Positions 45,061-53,641 of a stretch of DNA of 64,000 bases are shown piece after piece (the stretch's first letter is position 1; each line of letters opens with the position of its first letter). The position numbers and the translations under genes were made by a program. Origin of the DNA: SABI01 sp963663665 (GTDB lineage Bacteria > Spirochaetota > Spirochaetia > Sphaerochaetales > Sphaerochaetaceae); assembly GCA_963663665.2 (NCBI GenBank), contig CAXXKP010000001.1, positions 434,001 through 498,000 of the forward strand, written 5' to 3'. Under the pieces are notes generated by a model that saw only the letters and a program-made list of their open reading frames with translations, ran no database searches and was not told the DNA's origin.

Positions 45061-46569
45061 TTAGGTAATTGGAGCTGGATTAAAGAAACTTAGGAAGTTA
45101 TTGAACTTATACTCTTCTGCAAAAGGTTTCTTTATGCCACTCGCTACATTTAAAATGAGGTTAAATAAACGAATTCCGACTTCTTCAACACTCTCTTCTC
45201 CTGTAGCAATGCTACCCGCATCGAGGTCAATTAAATCATACCATTGATTTTTCATATCATTTCGGGAACATACTTTAATAACAGGAGCCTCAGAGAGCCC
45301 ATATGGAGTACCTCTGCCTGTCATAAATACCTGCAATGTTATTCCGCTAGATAGTTGAGAAGGTCCGCATACAAAATCACTTGCAGGAGTTGCAGCAAAA
45401 ATCAAGCCTCTCTTTTTAGGTATTTCTCCAGGACCAAGAACTTCGACAATCGGGGCATGACCACTTTTCACTATAGACCCCATTGCCTTTTCTACAATAT
45501 TTGAAAGGCCTCCTTTCTTATTTCCAGGAGTTGGGTTAGCGGATCGGTCAACATTGCTTTTAGAGAGGTAATTATCATACCAACCAATTTCAGTGACTAA
45601 TTTATCTCTTGCTTCTTTATCAACACAGCGATGTGCTAATAGATGTACTCCATCACGTACTTCAGTAACTTCACTAAACATTACTGTAGCCCCAGAACTC
45701 ACGAGAAGATCTGAAGCATATCCAGCGCTAGGATTAGCTGTTATACCGCTAAAAGCATCACTGCCACCACATTGCATTCCAATACAAAGTTTTGAGAGTG
45801 GTAATGTTGTTCTCCTTCTTTGGTTAAGTGTCTGTAATTTTACATCTGCCATTTTTACTATTGCATCTATCATTGCCACATAACCGGCATGATCTTGCAG
45901 GATAATTACATTATCAGGTGTATTTTCTTCAGGAGGTAACAACATATCAACAGTGAGTTTTTCACAACCAAGCCCTATGAGCATAATCTCACCACCAAAG
46001 TTGGGATTTCTCATGATATTTCTAATTGAGCGGATAGGAATATCTGCATCGGTTGCATTGATAGCTACTCCACAACCATAAGCATGATTGATAGCGACTA
46101 CCTCATTTACATGAGGATATTTTGGGAGAAGCTTTGACCTGATTTGAGCAATAGCTTGATCAACTACAGGTGATACACACTGAACCGTTGTTGTAATAGC
46201 AAGCAGGTTTCTAGTTCCTGCAAATACATTGTCTCCATTGTCAAACCCTTCAAAAGTAATTCTATCTGTAACAGGAAGAACGACCTCTTCCATCTGGTTG
46301 AAAGTTAAAGAATCAAGGGAAGGGAGGTCTGGTAATGACAACATATTTTCATTAATCCAGGATCCTTTTAGGACATCACTAAGCAAAAATCCTAAGGTAA
46401 CACCATATCTAAGAATTCTTTCGCCTTTGTTTAAATTTTTAAGAGCAACTTTATGACCTTGAGGAATATTATCTAAGAGTATAATACCTTCAAGTATATC
46501 ACCCTTTGTTGCTTGTTCAGTTACTATAGCAACATTGTCAGCAGGATCAATCTGAATGAGTCGAATCAT
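45061..46569 (-). CDS. garD: Galactarate dehydratase
   Basis: 502 residues. It follows remembered E. coli GarD/UxaA-family landmarks nearly throughout: DNVAI, IPQGHKVAL near the N-terminal SAF domain, NHAYGCGVAINA, NPNFGGEIMLIGLGCEK, GMQCGGSDAFSGITANPS, VMFSEVTEVRD, NPTPGNKKGGLSNIVEKA and the terminal FFNPAPIT. The final FNPAP signature separates GarD from altronate dehydratase. It removes water from galactarate to give 5-keto-4-deoxy-glucarate, the same product GudD makes from glucarate. Its ATG overlaps the tctA stop (TAATG), and it is the last gene of the operon. Confidence 0.95.
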   Translation of the reverse strand: MIRLIQIDPADNVAIVTEQATKGDILEGIILLDNIPQGHKVALKNLNKGERILRYGVTLGFLLSDVLKGSWINENMLSLPDLPSLDSLTFNQMEEVVLPVTDRITFEGFDNGDNVFAGTRNLLAITTTVQCVSPVVDQAIAQIRSKLLPKYPHVNEVVAINHAYGCGVAINATDADIPIRSIRNIMRNPNFGGEIMLIGLGCEKLTVDMLLPPEENTPDNVIILQDHAGYVAMIDAIVKMADVKLQTLNQRRRTTLPLSKLCIGMQCGGSDAFSGITANPSAGYASDLLVSSGATVMFSEVTEVRDGVHLLAHRCVDKEARDKLVTEIGWYDNYLSKSNVDRSANPTPGNKKGGLSNIVEKAMGSIVKSGHAPIVEVLGPGEIPKKRGLIFAATPASDFVCGPSQLSSGITLQVFMTGRGTPYGLSEAPVIKVCSRNDMKNQWYDLIDLDAGSIATGEESVEEVGIRLFNLILNVASGIKKPFAEEYKFNNFLSFFNPAPIT

Positions 46570-48065
46570 TACTTTTTCTCCCTTAACTGCTTTGATCGTT
46601 TTTTTGTACGATGCTCATCATAGAAAGCCCAAGCTAATGAAACCACAATGAGACCCCATATTACATTCCCAATAGGTCGAGAGAAGAATGTTGATAGAGA
46701 ACCGCCAGCGCCCTTAATAGAATCAACAAAATATTTTTCTAAATCACGACCTAAAATGAAACCTATAAGAAAAGAAGGAACACTAAAACCAAATTTAGTC
46801 ATTACATATCCTAAAATGCCAAAAAACAACATAGTCCACACGTCAAACATATTCCCATTTTGGACAGCATAAGATCCCACTGTACATAAAAGAATAATAA
46901 CCGGAAAAATTCGTGTTTTAGGGAAATTTATTACTTTAACAATATGTTTGATTGGATAGAACATTACAATGAACATCAATAAGTTGGCGATTCCCATTGC
47001 AATTAAAATAGTCTTCCATGTAATCGGATTATTAGTAATAAACAGAGGTCCCACTTGAATACCTTGTAACATGAAGGCTCCAATAAGTACTGCAGTTGTA
47101 CTGTCGCCAGGAATTCCTAGTGAGAGAAGGGGAATAAGAGCTCCCCCAGTAAGACCATTATTGGCCCCTTCTGAAGCAACTAGACCATCAACACATCCAG
47201 TCCCAAATTTCTCTGGATGTTTTGATTGGCTTTTTGCCTGTGAATAAGAGAGCAAAGAGGCTGCACTACCACCAACACCGGGTAAAACTCCAATAAATGT
47301 GCCAATGAGACCTGACCTAATTACATTAAAACCTTGCCCTTTGAAATCTTTAAATGAGAATTTTTTTGATTGGTGCGAGAAATCAGTACTTTGATGAGCT
47401 TCTTTCATGCCAGTCTCTGCTTCTTGAAATATCTGAACAAGTGCAAAAAGTCCAATAAGTACAGGCAGAAGTTGGAATCCCATTCTTAGATCAATTTTAA
47501 GAAAATCTGGAACCATTCGTACTTTATTGTTATCTGCAAATTGGCCAATAAGTGCAATCAGGACACCGAAGAACCCTGCAAAAATTCCTTTTACCAAACT
47601 ACCTTTGCTTAAAGCAGCAATAATTGTTAAAGCAAAAACTATAATGAGGAATTTCTCTATAGCTGAAAAATTAATAGCAACCTTTGCTAGAGGAGGTGTA
47701 AAAAACCACAAACACACTAAACTGATCATACCTCCAATTAGACTCGCAGTGATGCCAATACGAAGAGCACGAAGTCCTTCTCCTCTCTTCGTCATAGGGA
47801 ATCCATCAAAACCTGTACAAATTGAAGATGGAGTTCCTGGAATATTAATCAGAATTGCTGGTATCAGGCCTCCTGAAATACCGCCAACATAGAGGCCAAG
47901 AAGCAGATATAACGATGTATTTAAATCATAAGCATAGGTGAGTGGAAGGAAAATAGCGATCGCCATAGTAGCAGTCATTCCTGGAAGAGCACCAAAAATA
48001 ATTCCTACGATAACACCGGATAAAGACATGAGTAGTTGGGGGATCCCAAAAGTAAACATTTCCAT
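46569..48065 (-). CDS. tctA: Tripartite tricarboxylate transporter large permease TctA
   Basis: 498 residues, about ten to twelve membrane segments, with the family motif GIIFGALPGMTATMAIAIFLPLTY-like region near the N-terminus (read as GALPGMTATMAIAIFLP) and a repeat GVLPGVGGSAASLLSYSQAK in the second half. Large membrane subunit for ion-driven carboxylate import, here predicted to take up glucarate and galactarate. In the tctCBA order with the genes upstream; overlaps garD by one base. Confidence 0.94.
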   Translation of the reverse strand: MEMFTFGIPQLLMSLSGVIVGIIFGALPGMTATMAIAIFLPLTYAYDLNTSLYLLLGLYVGGISGGLIPAILINIPGTPSSICTGFDGFPMTKRGEGLRALRIGITASLIGGMISLVCLWFFTPPLAKVAINFSAIEKFLIIVFALTIIAALSKGSLVKGIFAGFFGVLIALIGQFADNNKVRMVPDFLKIDLRMGFQLLPVLIGLFALVQIFQEAETGMKEAHQSTDFSHQSKKFSFKDFKGQGFNVIRSGLIGTFIGVLPGVGGSAASLLSYSQAKSQSKHPEKFGTGCVDGLVASEGANNGLTGGALIPLLSLGIPGDSTTAVLIGAFMLQGIQVGPLFITNNPITWKTILIAMGIANLLMFIVMFYPIKHIVKVINFPKTRIFPVIILLCTVGSYAVQNGNMFDVWTMLFFGILGYVMTKFGFSVPSFLIGFILGRDLEKYFVDSIKGAGGSLSTFFSRPIGNVIWGLIVVSLAWAFYDEHRTKKRSKQLREKK

Positions 48066-48079
48066 TATTTTTCCTCCTT

Positions 48080-48535
48080 CTATGGTAGTGTTATTTTAAA
48101 GAGCTTGCCGAACACTAACCATATAAGAGTAGAAGAAACTACAGATATTATTAAAGAAATCAGCAAAGATCTAAAATCATGGTTGGACCAAAATTTTTTA
48201 GTTTTAAAAGCAACAGGAATAGATTTCAACTGCTGTACCCCACAAAATAATATATTAAATAGAAATATAAATATTATAGAAGCAGGTAAAAATCCGATGA
48301 GATTCATGGAAGGGAAATACAAAACCATGAGGAGAAGCACTCCAATGAGCCTTACTTTATCCCACTGTTCAACAAAAAAATGGTAATTCTTAAATGCAAA
48401 GAATGGCTTGTTCTGTTTTTTACATTTCACATAACGTTGAATTGCCATAATAACCAACAATAGCCCAAGAATTCCCATAATTATAGGGGGAAATATCCAA
48501 TGAGAGGTTGAAGGCTTATAATCTATTCGAAACAT
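48080..48535 (-). CDS. tctB: Tripartite tricarboxylate transporter small permease TctB
   Basis: 151 residues from the ATG at 48535, chosen because GAGGAG lies 6-7 nt upstream; the frame extends to 48568 across the end of a stem-loop. Four membrane segments, poorly conserved as usual in TctB, identified mainly by position between TctC and TctA. Confidence 0.85.
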   Translation of the reverse strand: MFRIDYKPSTSHWIFPPIIMGILGLLLVIMAIQRYVKCKKQNKPFFAFKNYHFFVEQWDKVRLIGVLLLMVLYFPSMNLIGFLPASIIFIFLFNILFCGVQQLKSIPVAFKTKKFWSNHDFRSLLISLIISVVSSTLIWLVFGKLFKITLP

Positions 48536-48557
48536 ATGTCTCTCCTCAATATTATGC

Positions 48558-48585
48558 GCTGCAAGCATATTTTTATGCCTGCAGC
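48558..48585 (-). repeat. Stem-loop between tctC and tctB
   Basis: GCTGCA-A-GCAT / ATGC-C-TGCAGC with a 6-nt ATTTTT loop, starting 21 nt after the tctC stop on the minus strand and ending just before the tctB Shine-Dalgarno. No T-run follows. Same placement as the hairpins after dctP and the ABC binding-protein gene. Confidence 0.6.
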
Positions 48586-48606
48586 AACAATCTATTCATT
48601 CATGAA

Positions 48607-49644
48607 CTATAGAACTAAATCATCCAAAGATGGAGCGTTATCAATCAAACCTTGAAGACTATCTCTCTTATCGTAGATGAAAGTTTTACTCTCTGCTGAA
48701 TTTAAGTATTTTCCAGGACGATATGTCATTTTACCTAAATCTGCAATAAGCCCAGGATCTGAATTGATTTTCTTAACAGCAGCATCAAGTTCAGCAACCA
48801 AAGAATCTGGGAAATTCTTTGGCAAATAGATTAGGAAGTCTTTTGAGAAACGGAATTCTTTATTATTAAGAGTAATCCCTTGATCTGCATAGGAAGTCTC
48901 AGAAATACCTTCAATATTATCTAATAGACCCATAAACTTCATAGCTATTTTCTGATCATCTGTTTGGGTATATTGTAATAAACTTGTATAGTCTGCAAAT
49001 ATAACATCAGCATTACCATCCCAAAGAAGTTGCAATTTATCACCAGTCGATCCACCTACAACAACAACTATTCTATCAGCTATATCTTTTCCATAAGTAT
49101 CTTTGACCCACTGCCAGTATACAATAAACCCAACATGAGAAACTCCACCTGCCTCACAAGCCATTCTAACTATAGCATTTGGATTCTTAATTAAGTAGGC
49201 AGGGATTTCAGAAAGACTATTGTAAGGAGCATTTTTGCTAGATCCCCAAGCTGCTCCTGGATTCTGCGCAATTCGTGGACCAACTACCATGTTCTCAAGA
49301 GAATACATTTTATCATACGCTCCAAAGGAGATACCTAAATAGGTCATGTCATGGAACATCATAATTGTATTGCCATCTGGCTTTGAGGTTTGCATAGCAT
49401 CTAGAGCTTTTGCAGCACCTACTGCATCAACTTTTAGATTAGCTCCAAGTTCTTTAGCTAAATAGCGACTTACTGTTTCTGCGATGAGGTATGAGTCACC
49501 ACCTGTTGAAGTAGATCCAATTACCACACGGACATTTTTACCATTAAAAGTTGGAGCAGCTTCCTGTGTTTCCCCTGCACCAGAAGCGAACACGATAGAC
49601 CCGACTAAAAGAATTAACAGTGAAAATACATAGATTTTTTTCAT
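48607..49644 (-). CDS. tctC: Tripartite tricarboxylate transporter substrate-binding protein TctC
   Basis: 345 residues. Signal peptide ending FASGAGETQE, then the Bug/TctC fold: VRVVIGSTSTGGDSYLIAETVSRYL, GAAKALDAMQTSKPDG. The usual phosphate-like loop GGxxD is present as TGGDSY. It captures the aldarate outside the membrane for TctBA. Next to gudD, garD and garR, so glucarate and galactarate are the expected ligands. Confidence 0.9.
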   Translation of the reverse strand: MKKIYVFSLLILLVGSIVFASGAGETQEAAPTFNGKNVRVVIGSTSTGGDSYLIAETVSRYLAKELGANLKVDAVGAAKALDAMQTSKPDGNTIMMFHDMTYLGISFGAYDKMYSLENMVVGPRIAQNPGAAWGSSKNAPYNSLSEIPAYLIKNPNAIVRMACEAGGVSHVGFIVYWQWVKDTYGKDIADRIVVVVGGSTGDKLQLLWDGNADVIFADYTSLLQYTQTDDQKIAMKFMGLLDNIEGISETSYADQGITLNNKEFRFSKDFLIYLPKNFPDSLVAELDAAVKKINSDPGLIADLGKMTYRPGKYLNSAESKTFIYDKRDSLQGLIDNAPSLDDLVL

Positions 49645-49699
49645 TATAAATCTCCTTTTTAAATATTATTACCCGTACAAGCGGGAATATTTTTGTTAT

Positions 49700-50587
49700 C
49701 TACAGTAAATGCATTTCATGTAAAACCGATTTCAAAGTTTCTCTTTCTTTCATTGTTAGCGACTTGATTGGATCAAGGCACTTCCCTACTTGAAATCCTT
49801 GTAACTCTAATCCTTCCTTAATCACTTGAGGAAAAGAGCCCATATTTGTGGCAATTCGTAATGGGGCAAATAAAAACTGTGCTTCTAAAGAACCTGCAAT
49901 GTCACCACTTATATACTTGTCGTAGATATCAGCAGCAATTCTAGGTGCAACATTTGCGCAAGAAGCAATAGCACCTACCGCACCATGACATAGCCCTGCA
50001 TGGATGAGTGTGTCACGTCCAAGTAATACACCAAAATTATCATTACCTCGTGTTAGACGTATGTACTCTTCTGTAACAGTAAAATCCCCTGTACTATCTT
50101 TTACTCCTACGATATTTTCAATTTCAGAAAGTATTGCCACGGTTTTTGGTTCAACATGGACATTAGTTTTAGGGCGATTGTTATAAATTATTACAGGAAG
50201 GTCAGTACTTTGAGCAACATCAGTATAAAATTGAATCAATTCATCTTGAGTTTGAGCGATAAACATAGGAGTAAGAACACTTACTGCATCAACTTTACAT
50301 TCTTGAGCTAATTGCGTTAATTCCACGGCACCACGTGTTGTAATACTATTTGCGCCAGCGTATACAGGAACTCTACCATCTACCTGATCCATCGTTATTT
50401 GAAGAATTAATTTACAATCATTGTAATCAAATGCATAAAATTCACCTGTTGTTCCCAATGGGAAAATACCATGAACTCCTTGAGTAATTAAATGATCTAT
50501 TAATGTTCGGTAAACTTTCTCATTGAATTTCCCATTTTCGTGAAAGGGTGAAATAATTGGTGGAATAATCCCGAATGGTTTGAACAT
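49700..50587 (-). CDS. DapA-family aldolase/dehydratase for 5-keto-4-deoxy-glucarate
   Basis: 295 residues from the ATG at 50587 (AGGAG 8 nt upstream; a GTG three codons earlier is possible). Class I lyase fold with GTTGEFYAF (Thr pair), the catalytic tyrosine in IIYNNRP and the Schiff-base lysine in GVKDSTGDF. Family members include dihydrodipicolinate synthase, 2-keto-3-deoxygluconate aldolase and 5-dehydro-4-deoxyglucarate dehydratase. Glucarate and galactarate dehydratases and a GarR sit in this operon, and no GarL is present, so I infer aldol cleavage to pyruvate plus tartronate semialdehyde. Dehydration to ketoglutarate semialdehyde is the alternative, but that would leave garR unexplained. 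Confidence 0.82.
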   Translation of the reverse strand: MFKPFGIIPPIISPFHENGKFNEKVYRTLIDHLITQGVHGIFPLGTTGEFYAFDYNDCKLILQITMDQVDGRVPVYAGANSITTRGAVELTQLAQECKVDAVSVLTPMFIAQTQDELIQFYTDVAQSTDLPVIIYNNRPKTNVHVEPKTVAILSEIENIVGVKDSTGDFTVTEEYIRLTRGNDNFGVLLGRDTLIHAGLCHGAVGAIASCANVAPRIAADIYDKYISGDIAGSLEAQFLFAPLRIATNMGSFPQVIKEGLELQGFQVGKCLDPIKSLTMKERETLKSVLHEMHLL

Positions 50588-50598
50588 GTATTGCACTC

Positions 50599-51960
50599 CT
50601 ATCTAACTAATGCAGGTTTTTTCGGGTCAAATTTCCAACCCTTAATAAGGTATTGCATACCTATAGAATCATTTCGTGCACCAAGGCAATGCTGTTTATA
50701 TAATTCATGAGCCTTTAGTATTTGGCTCATATCGAGATCGATTCCAAGTCCAGGTCTCTGGCTCACCTCAATATGCCCATCTTTTATCAGAGGAGGATTC
50801 TTGGTAAGGGCCTCAATACCTTCCTGCCAAATCCAGTGAGTATCAACTGCAGTAGGATTTCCAGGTACAGATGCTGCGACATGAGCAATCATTGCTAGAG
50901 AAATATCGAAATGGTTGTTTGAATGACTCCCCCATGTGAGGCCCATCTCATTACAAAGTTGTCCGACCCTAACAGCTCCACTCATTGTCCAGAAGTGGCA
51001 ATCAGCTAAAGGTATATCAACACTTTGTAATGCTAGAGAGTGGGTCATTTCTCTCCAGTCTGTTGCTATCATATTTGTCGCGGTTGGAAGACCAGTAGCT
51101 CGTCTAAACTCTGCTAACACTTCACGACCACTGTATACACCTTCAGCGCCAGCAGGATCTTCACAATAGGTAAGAATCCCATGCATATCTTTACATAACT
51201 CAATAGCATCTTTTAGAAGCCAGCCACCATTTGGATCTAATGTAATACGAGCATCAGGATAAGCTTCTTTTAGAGCATGGATAGCCTGTATTTCTTCTTT
51301 GCCAGAAAGGACTCCGCCTTTTAATTTAAAATCAGTAAATCCATAGAGTTCGTTACTTGCCTTTGCAAGAGCAACAATAGCATCTGGAGTCATAGCTTCT
51401 TCATGACGAAGACGATACCAATCGACATTGCTCATCTTTTCTCTTAAATAGGGCAAATCAGTTTTATCAGGATCGGCTACATAGAATAGATATCCTAAGA
51501 CTTTTACCCTATCTCGCATTTGTCCATCACCTAAGAGCTGTGCTACCGGAACTTCAAGGAATTTACCTAGTAAATCTAATAAAGGGGCTTCAATAGCAGT
51601 TACTACATGAATTCCTGTTCGAAGGTCAAAAGTTTGTTGCCCTCGTACATCACTCTCTTCATTCCCTAAAGCTTCTTTTACTCTCAATAATGTCTGCTTG
51701 TAAGAAGAAAGTTTACTTCCGTTTACTATTGATTTTACTCTATTAAGTGCAGAAGTAATCTTTTCACCACCAGGAACTTCTCCAACTCCAGTATTTCCTA
51801 AATTATCGGTAAGAATCACTACATTCCGTGTAAAGAAAGGAGCATGTGCACCACTAAGATTTAGAAGCATACTGTCATGCCCTGCTACAGGGTAGACGTC
51901 CATTTTTGTAATGTGAGGAATCTTTGAAAAGTTTTTCGATTTATCAAGTGTAGTACTCAT
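50599..51960 (-). CDS. gudD: Glucarate dehydratase
   Basis: 453 residues, close to the E. coli GudD length of 446. Enolase superfamily: N-terminal GVGEVPGGEKI, the KxK base pair in DFKLKGGVL, metal ligands in TLDPNGGW and YCEDPAG, NMIATDWRE, and the histidine base in WGSHSNNHFDISLAM. It dehydrates D-glucarate (and L-idarate) to 5-keto-4-deoxy-glucarate. AAGGAG precedes the ATG; it lies 9 nt after garR and 11 nt before the lyase gene. Confidence 0.96.
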   Translation of the reverse strand: MSTTLDKSKNFSKIPHITKMDVYPVAGHDSMLLNLSGAHAPFFTRNVVILTDNLGNTGVGEVPGGEKITSALNRVKSIVNGSKLSSYKQTLLRVKEALGNEESDVRGQQTFDLRTGIHVVTAIEAPLLDLLGKFLEVPVAQLLGDGQMRDRVKVLGYLFYVADPDKTDLPYLREKMSNVDWYRLRHEEAMTPDAIVALAKASNELYGFTDFKLKGGVLSGKEEIQAIHALKEAYPDARITLDPNGGWLLKDAIELCKDMHGILTYCEDPAGAEGVYSGREVLAEFRRATGLPTATNMIATDWREMTHSLALQSVDIPLADCHFWTMSGAVRVGQLCNEMGLTWGSHSNNHFDISLAMIAHVAASVPGNPTAVDTHWIWQEGIEALTKNPPLIKDGHIEVSQRPGLGIDLDMSQILKAHELYKQHCLGARNDSIGMQYLIKGWKFDPKKPALVR

Positions 51961-51969
51961 CTCTTCTCC

Positions 51970-52851
51970 TTACTCGACAACAATATTCGCAATTTTCTCA
52001 TAATATTTTACCAGCGCACTGTGGTCCTCACTTTGCAGATTATCATTCTTAAGTACTTGCATCATCTCCATTGCCTGACTTGTTAAAGGGAGGGGCATAC
52101 TTACTGAATGTGCTGCATTGATAGCGTTGTTTAGGTCTTTAATATGTAACTCAATTCGAAATCCTGGTTTGAAGTTTCTCGCAAGCATCATAGGAACTTT
52201 AGCATCCATAACAGTTGATCCTGCAAGGCCTCCTCTTATTGCTTTATATACTCTCTCTGGATCAACTCCAGTTTTTTTAGCTAACGCCATTGCTTCACTA
52301 ACTGCGGCAATATTTAAAGCTACTACTATTTGATTAGATAGCTTAGCAACATTTCCAGCTCCAAGCTCTCCAACAAGAACTACAGATGCTCCCATTACTT
52401 CAAGTAATGGTTTATATGTAGCAAAAAGCTCTTCTTTTCCTCCACACATGATTGAAAGTGTTCCATCAATAGCCTTCGGTTCACCTCCACTCACTGGAGC
52501 ATCTATCATTTCAATCCCTTTTTTCCTTAGTTCTACACCAATTAGGCGACTTTCAACAGGATCAATAGAACTCATATCTATAAGTACAGTTCCTTTTTTT
52601 CCACCTTCAATAATTCCGCCTTTTCCAAGAGCAACCTGACGTACCTGAGGAGAGTTTGGTACCATAGTGATGATTGTGTCACAAAGCTTTGCAACTTCTG
52701 CTCCGTTAAGAGCTACTTGAGCACCCATCTCCACTAAAGAAGCAACAGCTGCCTCATTAAAATCGCACACTACTAAAGAGTAGCCTGCCTTAATGAGATT
52801 TTTTGCCATCGGTTTTCCCATTATCCCTAATCCTATAAATCCAATATTCAT
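51970..52851 (-). CDS. garR: 2-hydroxy-3-oxopropionate (tartronate semialdehyde) reductase
   Basis: 293 residues. FIGLGIMGKPMAKNL, DAPVSGGEPKAIDGTLSIM and a catalytic lysine in GAGNVAKLSNQ. It reduces tartronate semialdehyde, the lyase product, to glycerate. First gene of the glucarate/galactarate operon. A close paralogue is encoded at 24,082-24,966 in the transketolase operon. Confidence 0.94.
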   Translation of the reverse strand: MNIGFIGLGIMGKPMAKNLIKAGYSLVVCDFNEAAVASLVEMGAQVALNGAEVAKLCDTIITMVPNSPQVRQVALGKGGIIEGGKKGTVLIDMSSIDPVESRLIGVELRKKGIEMIDAPVSGGEPKAIDGTLSIMCGGKEELFATYKPLLEVMGASVVLVGELGAGNVAKLSNQIVVALNIAAVSEAMALAKKTGVDPERVYKAIRGGLAGSTVMDAKVPMMLARNFKPGFRIELHIKDLNNAINAAHSVSMPLPLTSQAMEMMQVLKNDNLQSEDHSALVKYYEKIANIVVE

Positions 52852-53237
52852 CTCTATGCTCCTAAGTAGTTATTATTTTTATTCCCAATTTTAAAGTATA
52901 AAAAAACAGAAAAATGCAAACTTTTATCAATCCACACTTGCAGACTAAACCCTGATTTTTGATTTGTCAACTAATTAATTGATTTTCTCAAATACTTTTT
53001 GATTTTTTTCATATATACATAACCTATATCAATTATTAATTGTTTTCAGTATTTCTGGTAAAAAAGTGCTAATATTGAAGAAATATGTATAGAATTTGTC
53101 GTTGATTTATTGATATTAGTTTGAAATATATGAGAAGTATTAGTAATATCTTTTTTAAAACTGAGGTTAATCTCGTAAGAGAATAACGATTATTTATACG
53201 TTGACAACCACCAGTTTAATTGACTTACCAGAGTATT
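52852..53237. other. Upstream region of the glucarate operon
   Basis: 386 nt. It contains a candidate promoter and palindrome (52942-52982, listed separately). Nothing that looks coding. Confidence 0.4.
52942..52982 (-). promoter_or_regulatory. Promoter of the glucarate operon with overlapping palindrome
   Basis: Minus strand TTGACA (52965-52970), 17-nt spacer, TAGTCT (52942-52947). The -35 is covered by a near-perfect palindrome TCAACTAATTAATTGA (52967-52982, one mismatched pair), a possible operator. The leader to the garR start would be about 85 nt. The regulator may be the IclR-family protein encoded 0.8 kb away. Confidence 0.4.
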
Positions 53238-53402
53238 CTAACTTGTTTGCTGGTGAGGATAAGCGTGAACAGTCCCTATTTCTCTTATCTTTAAATATAC
53301 GCCTGCCATCAGAATCTTTTCATTATGGACAAGGACCTTTCGACTAACATCATTATCGAGATCCTGAAATTCAACTTCCTTATTCTTTAATAATTCAAAC
53401 AT
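53238..53402 (-). pseudogene. N-terminal remnant of a KdgF-like cupin
   Basis: About 54 codons from MFELLKNKEVEFQDL to AYPHQQTS. This matches the first half of small cupins such as KdgF (unsaturated uronate linearisation): VSRKVL, KILMAGVYL and the first metal-site motif, where the family usually reads HSHPHEQ (here HAYPHQQ). A stop then replaces the second half, which should carry the remaining metal ligands, and no continuation is found in any frame. Its Shine-Dalgarno is weak. Most likely a dead fragment of a uronate gene. Confidence 0.55.
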
Positions 53403-53641
53403 GATCATTCTCTTTTCTAAGAGCCATAATCTCGTTGTTACTCTTCTGTATTCAATACTGCACTCAGGAATAACACAGATTATCATTAATCTACATTTAT
53501 AATTTGGTATCCAATCCTATAATACATAATACAATTTGATTTATTTTCATTTTTTATTTGATTATTCAATTAGTGTTTGATAGTATACGTTATAAGTAAA
53601 TTTACACTACCTATAAAATTGAGATGATAAAAGGAAGCAGT

